A stretch of DNA of 64,000 bases from positions 1,922,001 through 1,986,000 of the forward strand of contig NZ_JBPNXV010000001.1 of assembly GCF_051235805.1 (NCBI RefSeq). The letters are read 5' to 3'. The first letter of the stretch is position 1; each line of letters begins with the position of its first letter. Under the pieces are notes generated by a model. That model was not told where the DNA came from and searched no databases. It was given only the letters and a program-made list of their open reading frames with translations. Below are positions 7,833-15,740 of this stretch, piece by piece. The stretch comes from Pseudothermotoga_B sp051235805 (GTDB taxonomy: Bacteria; Thermotogota; Thermotogae; Thermotogales; DSM-5069). The translations under genes were made by a program, and so were the position numbers.

Positions 7833-9518
7833 TCATTTGAATTGCTTTAGGATATCCTTCAGTACTTCTTCACGGTCACTACCCAATATTGTTCCGGCTC
7901 TAAAGACACATACTCCATCAGCACCTTCAATGAGGCTGTCAGCAACAGCTTCTGCAAGTTCTGTACCAGTCACTGGAGGATACCCTTGAAGACCCATAAC
8001 AATCTTTGTTTGTTCACTTCGAACCTGTTGCTTGGTTCCACCGAGAATGATGCTTGTTATCCAGGATATATCTTTTCCATAGTCTTTGTGGTATGCCATG
8101 GGAATTATCAGTTCACATTTTTGTCCAAAAAGCTTGTAGTCTTGACCATAATGGACCAATCCAAACGCTCTTTCAGATAGATCAGAGCTTCCAGGTTCCG
8201 GCATCACAGAAGCACTGATCACAATGCTTGGTTTTATCTGCTTTGCGCAGTCAACCAAATCACTCAAGAATTCAAGAACATTCGCAGATCTCAGTTCCAC
8301 CCACTTCGTAACGGTGGCATCACCGGAGAGATGAGCATTCACAAATGACTGTCCGTCTCCATTGCTGCCCCAGGTTTGTATTGCCAGTTGTTGTAGATAA
8401 TCGATATCCGAATCGCTTAGGCCGTTCTCTCGAGCCTTATTAAGTTCAGATGGACCCCAACCCCATGCACCGGTTGGATACCTTATATAGTCAAAATGCA
8501 GACCATCTGGGTCATAGTTTCGTATGACCTCACTAATAAGCGATTTCATGTATTCCCTGTAAGCACTGTATCCGACAAAATCAACTGACTTTCCGGCTCT
8601 CTGGGGATCTGCACCTTGTGTTTTGGGAATACCATACATTTTGCTTTCTGGATATGTGGTAGTAAACTTCTCATCCTGATTACACACAAACCACACATGA
8701 TATCTAAGACCATTAGTCTTACAGTACTGTGCCACTCTTGGTAGAACTGTTGTATCTGATGCGAATCCCAAAGCAACATTTGATGGCCAATTCACAGTCC
8801 CACTCGTACCCTTGACTAGTAGGAGAATATCTGTCACACCAAGGTCCTTTATTTTATCCAATGTTTGTTCGACTCCTGAGTTGGCGAGCGTGCTTCCCCA
8901 AACCCAGACGGATTTTATTTTTGCAGGCCATGAAAGAGGCAACAAAGCTTTGTGCAACTCTATTTCCTCACATATATTGCCCGTGTTTTCAATGCAGTAT
9001 AAAATCTTAGCCAAAGTTGGTATGAAAACGTCTATAGACATCTTTCGCTGTACTCCGTTCACATTGACTGGGATGACTCTTGGTAAAACCCCATTCTTCT
9101 CCGTTTCTGCAACAAAGTACAGCGCTGATTTATAAAAATCCGATATTGTGCACGTTTCTGCTGGCTCGAAGTCTCCAGATTCAAGACTTGCAGGAAGATA
9201 AGTCTGAACGGATTTCACTGATGCAGGCTTTTGTTTGGAACTACAAAACTCTATAAAGAATTTCGACATCAGATACGCAGCATCGTTTAACTTCACAGCA
9301 CGTAGATTTGTCGATTTTCCCTTAGGTTGCCAAACTCTTTCACACTCTTCAGGTAATCTCTGCGTTGAATCAACACACTCAGAAATTGCCGCCGCGATAA
9401 GCAACACATCATCACCACTGAGTTGATCTTCAGAACTCTCAAGATGTTTGACTACGAAACAACCTGCTGACACAATCACTAAACTTACCATCATGACTAA
9501 CAATGCCAACTTCTTCAT
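7833..9518 (-). CDS. Lipoprotein with two N-terminal repeats and a glycosidase-like barrel
   Basis: The 561-residue precursor has a lipoprotein signal with lipobox VSAGC, lipid-bearing Cys20. Residues about 36-95 and 124-178 look like two diverged copies of a helical repeat: a hydrophobic helix, then a short (R/V)LP turn, then a second helix with (L/I)xxAxxL spacing. The form faintly recalls pseudomurein-binding repeats. Residues 200-561 are the same barrel as the product at 5843, with DYIRYPTGAWGWGP intact. It is probably exported and membrane-anchored, acting on a polysaccharide outside the cell while its paralogue works inside. GAGGAGG precedes the ATG. The catalytic assignment is inference. 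Confidence 0.7.
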   Translation of the reverse strand: MKKLALLVMMVSLVIVSAGCFVVKHLESSEDQLSGDDVLLIAAAISECVDSTQRLPEECERVWQPKGKSTNLRAVKLNDAAYLMSKFFIEFCSSKQKPASVKSVQTYLPASLESGDFEPAETCTISDFYKSALYFVAETEKNGVLPRVIPVNVNGVQRKMSIDVFIPTLAKILYCIENTGNICEEIELHKALLPLSWPAKIKSVWVWGSTLANSGVEQTLDKIKDLGVTDILLLVKGTSGTVNWPSNVALGFASDTTVLPRVAQYCKTNGLRYHVWFVCNQDEKFTTTYPESKMYGIPKTQGADPQRAGKSVDFVGYSAYREYMKSLISEVIRNYDPDGLHFDYIRYPTGAWGWGPSELNKARENGLSDSDIDYLQQLAIQTWGSNGDGQSFVNAHLSGDATVTKWVELRSANVLEFLSDLVDCAKQIKPSIVISASVMPEPGSSDLSERAFGLVHYGQDYKLFGQKCELIIPMAYHKDYGKDISWITSIILGGTKQQVRSEQTKIVMGLQGYPPVTGTELAEAVADSLIEGADGVCVFRAGTILGSDREEVLKDILKQFK

Positions 9519-9569
9519 GTGCGTTCCACCTCCTCTACATTACCTACGATTGTCTAAAGGTCGATGATT

Positions 9570-10553
9570 TCATCTGCTCCCATCTCCCAGAAACACTACT
9601 CTCGAGAGATTTCTTGGTTGATCTGGATTCAAACCTTTTTTCTTCGCAATGGTTAGTCCCAGTAATTGACCGAAAAGAACCTGAAGAAACGCGTCTTGTC
9701 CATTCTCTGCCATTGGTGTTCGTAAAACGGTTGAAGCTCCCAATCTTTGCATTTCACCCAGAAGTGTAACTTCTTCTGGGTTTTGGTCGCTTGCATAGAG
9801 TACTACAACAGTCTGATCTGTTACAAGTGATTTCGGTCCATGTCTGTACTCGAGTGTTGAGTAGGCTTCTGCAAATGTGAGAGACATTTCTTGAAGCTTC
9901 AGAGCCGACTCTTTCGCAATACCTTCGTAAACACCCGTGCCGAGAAAAACGTAATGTTTTGCGCCGTCAATTCCTCGACTTTCAATTGATTTTTCTGACT
10001 CACGCAGAAACTTTCTTGATAGTCCGACCAGTCGATCATAGTCACTGGCAATCTTTGACATTCTATCGATCAAATAAAATAAACTGAGCAACATAGAGCT
10101 GAATGATTTCGTCATTACGACAGACCTCTCCTCTAAGGGAAGAACCAGAGATGACTGACATGTCCTTCGCAATTCGCTCTTCTCACCAAGTGTTATTCCG
10201 AAGGTCTTAATTCCCATCTGATCGAACTTCCTTACAGCTTGAACAGTCTCAGTTGTATCACCTGAACGTGAGATCAGAACAGCAGATCTCTTGAGATCTC
10301 TTGAACCAAGAACAAAACTGCTAGCAAAGACAACCTCTCCACTTTGCAGAGGCTTTGCATCAATTCCAGTGACTCGTGAGAAATATTTGGATGCCGACAC
10401 AGCCAAGTAGTAAGATGAGCCGCAGCCAACAAAGTACACGATATCACTCCCGAAAAGGCAGTGCGCAAAATCTTCAACGCATAAATCATTCAGAAATGCT
10501 AACAGTCTCTCGAAATCATCAGGTTGAGTGTGTATCTCCTGTTCAGTGAACAT
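9570..10553 (-). CDS. Glucosamine-6-phosphate deaminase, SIS type (NagB-II-like)
   Basis: The ATG at 10553 has GAGGTG 9 nt upstream and yields 327 residues; an ATG at 10562 touches the ribosome site. Two SIS domains are visible: FVGCGSSYYLAVSASKYF and LISRSGDTTETV in the first, FLGTGVYEGIAKESALK and EYRHGPKSLV in the second. This is the layout of the isomerase half of GlmS without its glutaminase domain. Such proteins in Thermotoga and Shewanella are known as NagB-II deaminases, converting glucosamine-6-phosphate to fructose-6-phosphate and ammonia. Neighbouring GlcNAc kinase and GH20 genes support this over the AgaS or FrlB alternatives. No nagA deacetylase is seen in the window. Confidence 0.8.
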   Translation of the reverse strand: MFTEQEIHTQPDDFERLLAFLNDLCVEDFAHCLFGSDIVYFVGCGSSYYLAVSASKYFSRVTGIDAKPLQSGEVVFASSFVLGSRDLKRSAVLISRSGDTTETVQAVRKFDQMGIKTFGITLGEKSELRRTCQSSLVLPLEERSVVMTKSFSSMLLSLFYLIDRMSKIASDYDRLVGLSRKFLRESEKSIESRGIDGAKHYVFLGTGVYEGIAKESALKLQEMSLTFAEAYSTLEYRHGPKSLVTDQTVVVLYASDQNPEEVTLLGEMQRLGASTVLRTPMAENGQDAFLQVLFGQLLGLTIAKKKGLNPDQPRNLSRVVFLGDGSR

Positions 10554-10572
10554 CTGGATCATCACCTCGATG

Positions 10573-11340
10573 TCAGACAGAAATAACACTGATTCCAAAC
10601 GATCTGAGGACTTCTATTTGACTCGGAGTAGCGTGGGTGTCTGTTACGAGAATATCTATTTTTCCCAAATCACATATCTTGTACGGAGCCGATTGCTCAA
10701 TCTTCGTGCTGTCTGCCAGCAAGATCACAGTCTTTGACCTCTTGATTATCAATTCCGCCAAGTTTCTTTCCTCGAAATCAGCGACCGTTACACCATATGC
10801 ACTGCTCACACCACTTGCCCCAAGAATGTAGCAGTCGAAATACATACGTTCAAACAACATTGATGAGTATTCACCAACACACTCAAAGGATCCTTGCCTC
10901 ACTGTTCCACCAGAATGTATCAAGCTGAATGGCTTGGATAGGTTGATGACTGCCCACGCAGTTGTGATTGAATTTGTTACAATCGTCAGCGCGTGTATTG
11001 AACTGCTCTCGAGTGCTTTCATTGCATAATAAACAGTTGTGCCCCCACCAGCAGCAACTACCTGACCATTGTTCAGCAACTCGATAGCTTTCTTCGCGAT
11101 TCGTTCCTTCTGTTCCTTTCGAAGGTCTAAGTTCTTGAAGAACGGTGAGTCGCCTGTTATGCTCTTGATAATTGCCCCACCACGCGTTCTTTCAACCAGT
11201 CCTTGAGACTCCAAGATCTCAAGGTCTCGCCGGGCTGTTATCAAAGATACGCCAAAAGAATCACAGATATCGTTTATTGATATTCGACCGGACTGTCTCA
11301 GGGTACTCAAAATCGCCTTCAGTCGTTCTTGACGTCCCAT
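10573..11340 (-). CDS. DeoR-family transcriptional regulator of the amino-sugar operon
   Basis: The ATG at 11340 lies 7 nt after AAAGGGGG, and two upstream in-frame TTG codons are too close to it. The 255-residue protein opens with a DeoR helix-turn-helix (ISINDICDSFGVSLITARRD, residues about 18-37) followed by LERTRGGA-like wing sequence. Its C-terminal sugar-phosphate sensor domain contains AAGGGTTVYYAMKAL and ADSTKIEQSAPYKICDLGKI. It is the first gene of the operon, 19 nt before the deaminase, and most likely represses its own promoter until a sugar phosphate binds. Confidence 0.88.
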   Translation of the reverse strand: MGRQERLKAILSTLRQSGRISINDICDSFGVSLITARRDLEILESQGLVERTRGGAIIKSITGDSPFFKNLDLRKEQKERIAKKAIELLNNGQVVAAGGGTTVYYAMKALESSSIHALTIVTNSITTAWAVINLSKPFSLIHSGGTVRQGSFECVGEYSSMLFERMYFDCYILGASGVSSAYGVTVADFEERNLAELIIKRSKTVILLADSTKIEQSAPYKICDLGKIDILVTDTHATPSQIEVLRSFGISVISV

Positions 11341-11355
11341 CAACAATCCCCCTTT

Positions 11356-11375
11356 CGATCATAAACGATCATTTT
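11356..11375 (-). promoter_or_regulatory. Tandem 10-bp repeat, likely DeoR operator
   Basis: CGATCATAAA is followed directly by CGATCATTTT, two direct repeats with 10-bp spacing, between the putative -10 box and the regulator start. Direct repeats with helical spacing are typical of DeoR-family operators. The position would block elongation or promoter clearance. Confidence 0.55.
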
Positions 11376-11391
11376 GTAGTCAGTTTCTTTT

Positions 11392-11421
11392 ACTATACTA
11401 GATCTAATATGAACGAATCAA
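11392..11421 (-). promoter_or_regulatory. Promoter of the amino-sugar operon
   Basis: Reading the minus strand, TTGATT (11421-11416) and TATAGT (11397-11392) are separated by 18 nt, a good sigma-70-type match. Transcription would begin about 45 nt before the regulator start and run through the operator repeats. Confidence 0.55.
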
Positions 11422-11650
11422 CTTTGACTCTGACGTAAATTGGATAGAAAAGAACCCTGGGCAGGCTGTTATGATTCTCTTTCTTCTTTTTCCGCCGAAT
11501 ATCTTCTGGTTTCTTCACCTTTCTGCCTCGAAGCGTCCTATATTTTCCATTTCATTATTGTTTCGTGTGCTGAAAGGAACAGAACACTCACATTGTGCGA
11601 GCAAAGTTGCGTGGAGAAAGAAAGCGGTAATCGACGAATCTTCTGTCGAA
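11422..11650. other. Intergenic stretch with no recognised gene
   Basis: Between the DeoR promoter and the end of the esterase gene I see no gene-like reading frame on either strand with a ribosome site, and no convincing terminator or structured RNA. Short overlapping frames exist but look random. Confidence 0.4.
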
Positions 11651-12571
11651 TCAACTTTGGAGAAAGTCTACTGTTCTTTGAAGTATCTCGATGGTCTTTT
11701 TGTCTTTGAGAACAAACTCGAACCCGTGATCTCCTTTCGGATGCAGAAGCAGTTTCACGGTGCATTTGCTTTGTTTCAGCTTCACAAACATTTTTGCAGA
11801 GGCAGCGTATGGAACTACGGAATCTTTCATTCCATGAACTAATAAAACCTTAGGGCATAGAGAACTCACATGATTTATCGGAGAGTACTTTTCGTAAAGT
11901 TCTTTAGATTTGATCGGCAGCCTTTTAATCGTTGCCATCACTGAAAATCGCGCAAAGATCGATTCAGATTCCCAGATATCCATCAAATCACACGGTGCGT
12001 AGTACGCCACGATTTTGTCAACAAGCTTTGGATTTCTCAGACCAGTCAGTAGAGCGAGATGACCACCAGCAGATAGACCCATCAAAGAGAGTTTTACGTC
12101 GCACAGATTGGCGAATTTTCTCTTCATGAATCTTACAGCCTCAGTTAATTCCTCGACCAAATTCTCTATAGTCGATATGTAACCTCTACTGTAATCTATT
12201 GCAGCAACAACGAAGCCCTGGGACACCAAGAATCTATACCAAGACATGTTGTTTGGTTGTCGTCTGTATCCGCTGATCCAACCACCACCGTGGGCAAAGA
12301 GAATGACGCCTTTGAAAGACTCAGTGTTCGGGTAAAATATGTCTAAGTGCCTTTTTGGCATATACTCAAATGTCTCAACTTTTGCCCAAGGTTTGCTCAC
12401 CTTGTCAAGAACCAATCTGCCAAAGACGGCTTTGCGAATCAACGGTATGTTGACGATGGAAACTATTAAAAGCGAGAGACCAAAATCGGTGAAAACAAGA
12501 AAAAAGGTAAGTACGAGCAAGAGATACTTCAGTAGAATCTTGAATCTTTTCTTGCTGGTTTCTTTAAACAC
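11651..12571 (-). CDS. Alpha/beta-hydrolase esterase with N-terminal membrane anchor
   Basis: The 306-residue protein starts with GTG behind AGGGG. A basic stretch and about 35 hydrophobic residues form one or two membrane segments. The hydrolase domain has the oxyanion motif FAHGGGWISGY, the nucleophile elbow GLSAGGHLA, and late LLVHGMKDSVVPY and HPKGDHGFEF motifs that supply Asp and His. This matches the hormone-sensitive-lipase/BD-FAE class of carboxylesterases. It stands 12 nt from the start of neither neighbour in a way that implies coupling, though MOSC, MoaC and MoaA lie upstream on the same strand. The substrate is unknown. Confidence 0.82.
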   Translation of the reverse strand: MFKETSKKRFKILLKYLLLVLTFFLVFTDFGLSLLIVSIVNIPLIRKAVFGRLVLDKVSKPWAKVETFEYMPKRHLDIFYPNTESFKGVILFAHGGGWISGYRRQPNNMSWYRFLVSQGFVVAAIDYSRGYISTIENLVEELTEAVRFMKRKFANLCDVKLSLMGLSAGGHLALLTGLRNPKLVDKIVAYYAPCDLMDIWESESIFARFSVMATIKRLPIKSKELYEKYSPINHVSSLCPKVLLVHGMKDSVVPYAASAKMFVKLKQSKCTVKLLLHPKGDHGFEFVLKDKKTIEILQRTVDFLQS

Positions 12572-12583
12572 AAATCTTACCCC

Positions 12584-13042
12584 TCATCGGATAAAGAGCA
12601 CCCTATCGCCAGCCTTAACTTTTCCACCTCTTAGAACTCTCAGGAATATTCCCTCAGTGGGCATTACGCATTTACCAACAGTCTTTGCTATCGCACACCT
12701 ATCATGGCACTCCTTGCCTATTTGAGTCACTTCCAATTCAACAAGATCGTTTATGTAAGCCTTCGTACCCACAGATAATCTGTACACATCAACACCATCC
12801 ACTGTAATGTTCTCTGCAAAATCTCCATAGTTCACTTCGATACCCCAGCTTCTCGCCTTTTCTATACTGCTCAACGAAAGCATCGAGACCTGTCTGTGCC
12901 AGTTACCGGCATGAGCGTCATCTTTCACACCATAGTTCTCTATCAATTCGATTTCTTCAACGGGTGTCTTTTTCACGCCTTTCACTTTCGAAATGTTCAC
13001 AGAAAGGATCTTCCCCTCAAGTTTGTTCTCTCTTGTACTCAC
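12584..13042 (-). CDS. MOSC-domain protein
   Basis: GTG at 13042 is supported by AGGAGG 8 nt upstream, inside the end of the MoaC gene, so the two genes overlap by 26 nt. The 152-residue product is a single MOSC domain: DDAHAGNWHRQVSMLS, GDFAENITVDGVDVYRL and a late cysteine in IGKECHDRCAI that matches the conserved MOSC Cys. MOSC domains move sulphur or bind molybdenum cofactor. Co-transcription with MoaC and MoaA points to molybdenum or tungsten cofactor maturation. Confidence 0.88.
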   Translation of the reverse strand: MSTRENKLEGKILSVNISKVKGVKKTPVEEIELIENYGVKDDAHAGNWHRQVSMLSLSSIEKARSWGIEVNYGDFAENITVDGVDVYRLSVGTKAYINDLVELEVTQIGKECHDRCAIAKTVGKCVMPTEGIFLRVLRGGKVKAGDRVLFIR

Positions 13043-13502
13043 CAGACTTACCTCCTGACTTTTCAACAAGGTATATCTGTTCTATGATCATGCCCTTGTC
13101 CATGGCTTTGCACATATCGTATATCGTCAGAGCCGCAATGGCAACGGCAGTGAGTGCTTCCATTTCCGCACCAGTTTTACCAACACATTTGACAGTCGCT
13201 GTTATCTCCACACCGTTTTCTTGCTCATTTACTTTGAACTCAAGATCAACGTTAGTAAGATTCAAATTGTGACACAAAGGTACCAACTCTGAAGTTTTCT
13301 TAGCCGCCATTATTCCAGCTATCTTTGCGACAGAAAAAACATCACCCTTCTTAACTGTCTTTTGAGTTATGGCATCGAGGGTCTCTTTGTTCATTCTTAT
13401 TTTGGCGTGTGCAACTGCTGTTCTTTCGGTGTCTTGTTTTTGTGTTATGTCCACCATGTGAACATTCCCGCTTTCGTCGATGTGAGAAAGCTTCCAATCC
13501 AT
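13017..13502 (-). CDS. moaC: Cyclic pyranopterin monophosphate synthase MoaC
   Basis: The 161-residue protein carries the family motifs HMVDITQK, AAKKTSELVPLCHNLNLTNV and KTGAEMEALTAVAIAALTIYDM, with the GxEMEA-LTA region and conserved Asp and Lys residues of the active site. It converts the MoaA product 3',8-cyclo-GTP into cyclic pyranopterin monophosphate, the first pterin of molybdenum cofactor synthesis. It starts 3 nt after the moaA stop. The full length agrees with the family. Confidence 0.95.
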   Translation of the reverse strand: MDWKLSHIDESGNVHMVDITQKQDTERTAVAHAKIRMNKETLDAITQKTVKKGDVFSVAKIAGIMAAKKTSELVPLCHNLNLTNVDLEFKVNEQENGVEITATVKCVGKTGAEMEALTAVAIAALTIYDMCKAMDKGMIIEQIYLVEKSGGKSGEYKREQT

Positions 13503-13504
13503 CT

Positions 13505-14437
13505 TTAACCTCCCAACCTGTTCATCGCGTTATCAATCTTGCCGTGATTCATATTATGGCTGAAAGGTTTGTTATTGACAGCCGTTCTTACAAGTTCCGA
13601 AATTTGTTGAGTCGATTGGCCAGATCTAATTGCTCGCATTAGGTTGACGTGAAATGTTGAGCCAAGGCATGGGTAGAGTTTCCCATCGCAGGACAGTCGC
13701 AGTTTGTTGCAACTTTCACAAAAAGAGTTGCTCATAGCCGAGATGATGCCAACATAAGAGCCTTCCTTCGTAACAAAGTACTTCGCTGGACCATAACCAA
13801 ATCTTGCGTGGACAGGCTTCAGTTGATAACTCGATAATTTCTCCAAGATCTGTTTTTCAAAGACAGTGCCTTCGTTTTTCCTACCAACTGGCATCATCTC
13901 TATGAATCTTATGGGAACACCTCTACTGGAGGCATATTTCAAAAGTTCTGGTAGTTCATCAAAGTTCTTTTGGCTTACTACCACGTTGAGTTTGACGAAT
14001 AAACTTTGTTCTACTGCTTCGTCGATACCTTCGAGCACAGGTCTGAGCTCTCCAAAGGTTATTGCTCGAAAGTTCTCTTCATCCAGGCTGTTTAGACTAA
14101 CATTGATGGAAGAAAGCCCCGCTGTTTTCAGATCTTTAACGAGTTTTTTGAGCATGCTGCCGTTCGTAGTCATCGAAAGGTAAAAGTGTTTCGACAGAGA
14201 CTCGACGATTTGCACAACATCCTCTCTTATGAGAGGTTCTCCACCAGTGATACGAATTTGCTTTATTTCAAGTTGTTTGAAGACATCTACCAGAAATTTC
14301 ATTTCTTGAAAAGTAAGTAAATCAGCAGTCGGCAAGAATTTTGTGCCAGGCGACATACAGTAGAAACACCTGTGGTTACATCGATCGGTTATTGAAAACC
14401 TCAAATAGTCTATTGAACGTCCATAACGATCCTGCAA
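13505..14437 (-). CDS. moaA: GTP 3',8-cyclase MoaA
   Basis: The TTG at 14437 is chosen because AGGAG lies 8 nt upstream and the protein then begins QDRYGRSIDYLRFSITDRCN, as MoaA proteins normally do; a longer ATG frame lacks a ribosome site. The 310-residue product has the radical-SAM cluster motif CNHRCFYC, the RITGGEP SAM motif, a C-terminal second cluster (CESCNKLRLSCDGKLYPC) and ends in Gly-Gly, which is required for activity in characterised MoaA. It opens the moaA-moaC-MOSC set. Confidence 0.95.
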   Translation of the reverse strand: MQDRYGRSIDYLRFSITDRCNHRCFYCMSPGTKFLPTADLLTFQEMKFLVDVFKQLEIKQIRITGGEPLIREDVVQIVESLSKHFYLSMTTNGSMLKKLVKDLKTAGLSSINVSLNSLDEENFRAITFGELRPVLEGIDEAVEQSLFVKLNVVVSQKNFDELPELLKYASSRGVPIRFIEMMPVGRKNEGTVFEKQILEKLSSYQLKPVHARFGYGPAKYFVTKEGSYVGIISAMSNSFCESCNKLRLSCDGKLYPCLGSTFHVNLMRAIRSGQSTQQISELVRTAVNNKPFSHNMNHGKIDNAMNRLGG

Positions 14438-14532
14438 CTTACCAACTCCTACAACTAAGTATACATCGATCCCCAATTTCATCGCAAAGACAAGCTCATC
14501 ATTTTGAAATCAACGCGTACGCTTTTTGTGTC

Positions 14533-14538
14533 TATAAT
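14533..14538 (+). promoter_or_regulatory. Candidate -10 box before the MFS gene
   Basis: TATAAT lies 17 nt ahead of the GTG start. A start of transcription near 14545 would leave only about 11 nt of leader. No strong -35 element is visible at the usual distance. Confidence 0.35.
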
Positions 14539-14555
14539 TTCCTTGCAGTAGAGAG

Positions 14556-15707
14556 GTGTTTACAATACAGTTCTACATATTCACAGCGATAACCAGCTTT
14601 GCAGGTCAGATTTACGGTGTGATCTTCAATCTGTTTCTGAGACAAAATGGTTTGACAAACCTTGAGATAGGCAAGATTACCTCAGCAGCCCTTTGGGGTT
14701 CTGCCGTGCTGGGTACTTTTTTTGCATTTCTTGCCGATAAAGTCGAGAAAAGAAGGTTTTTGAAATCTCTCGTCTGCCTCCAAATACTCACACAGTTTCT
14801 CAGAGCCATATTGTTGAGCAGTCAGTGGCAGATTGTATTGAATTTCACAGCCGGTGCAGCCTCTTCAGCGGTGTCAATAATCATTTCTGCTTCAATGATA
14901 CTATCAACACCGTCTAAGAACAGAATGATTCTCTTTGGTTCAAATTTCTCTATCTCGATGATCATGAGCGTCCTTGGTAACTTAACTGGCGGATTTGTAG
15001 CCGACCAAGTGGGCTTTAGATCTACAATGTTTCTTGCCGCCTCAATTTACAGCACAAATCTACTGATCGTCAAGAAATTACCAGTCAAAGATCGCCAGGT
15101 TCTTGAAAAGGTTGTTTTCAACCCATTGCAGAAAGGCATTCTTTGGTACTATCTACTCTCTAACTTGCTTGTAGGTTTTGGTGCGGGGTTGTTTATAAGC
15201 TTCGGAAACTTGATCTTGAGCGATCTTTTTGCCATGTCGACAACCTTGATTGGTTTGGTGATGGCTTTGACTCAGATAGCTACCGCTATCGGAGGAGCTA
15301 TGAACTATTTGCTTGAAAAGCGCTTCAGTCCAACAAAGGTCTTACTCTTCTGCTATACTGCCGTTATACCATTGATGATCTTTCTGGCTTTCGTGAGAAA
15401 TCCTGTTGTCTTCTCTGTGATGTACGTATTGAGGTTTATGTTCATGAACATGGTAAGCCCCATCTTCTCTGTGCTGGTGTTTTCAAATCTACCAATCCAA
15501 TATCTTTCTATCACGAATGGAATTGGCAACTTGCTGAACAACTCTTCTCGTGCTGTTGCCGCTCTTCTGTATGGATACATAGTCAAGGGCAATTCTGATT
15601 ACACCAAACTGCTCTTGCTGAGTATGACTTTTTACCTACTGAATGCCATAATCACATATTCATTACACAAAAAGTTAGATCTTCGCTCTGATATCAATAC
15701 TGTATAA
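14556..15707 (+). CDS. Major facilitator superfamily transporter
   Basis: The 383-residue protein is almost entirely hydrophobic, with roughly eleven to twelve membrane segments. The loop between segments 2 and 3 carries LADKVEKRRFLK, a variant of the MFS signature GxLaDrxGrr. The ligand is not evident; the sequence resembles drug/sugar exporter-like MFS proteins in general. The GTG start has no separate ribosome site, and a -10 box lies 17 nt upstream, so translation may be nearly leaderless. It is followed after 33 nt by the beta-propeller protein. Confidence 0.8.
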   Translation: MFTIQFYIFTAITSFAGQIYGVIFNLFLRQNGLTNLEIGKITSAALWGSAVLGTFFAFLADKVEKRRFLKSLVCLQILTQFLRAILLSSQWQIVLNFTAGAASSAVSIIISASMILSTPSKNRMILFGSNFSISMIMSVLGNLTGGFVADQVGFRSTMFLAASIYSTNLLIVKKLPVKDRQVLEKVVFNPLQKGILWYYLLSNLLVGFGAGLFISFGNLILSDLFAMSTTLIGLVMALTQIATAIGGAMNYLLEKRFSPTKVLLFCYTAVIPLMIFLAFVRNPVVFSVMYVLRFMFMNMVSPIFSVLVFSNLPIQYLSITNGIGNLLNNSSRAVAALLYGYIVKGNSDYTKLLLLSMTFYLLNAIITYSLHKKLDLRSDINTV

Positions 15708-15740
15708 TTCATAAGGAAATCAGTTCTTTGAGGTGTCAGT

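Noticed and set aside
11440..11842. Small genes on the plus strand beside the esterase
   Set aside because: The overlapping frames have no ribosome site, atypical composition and lie opposite the esterase gene.
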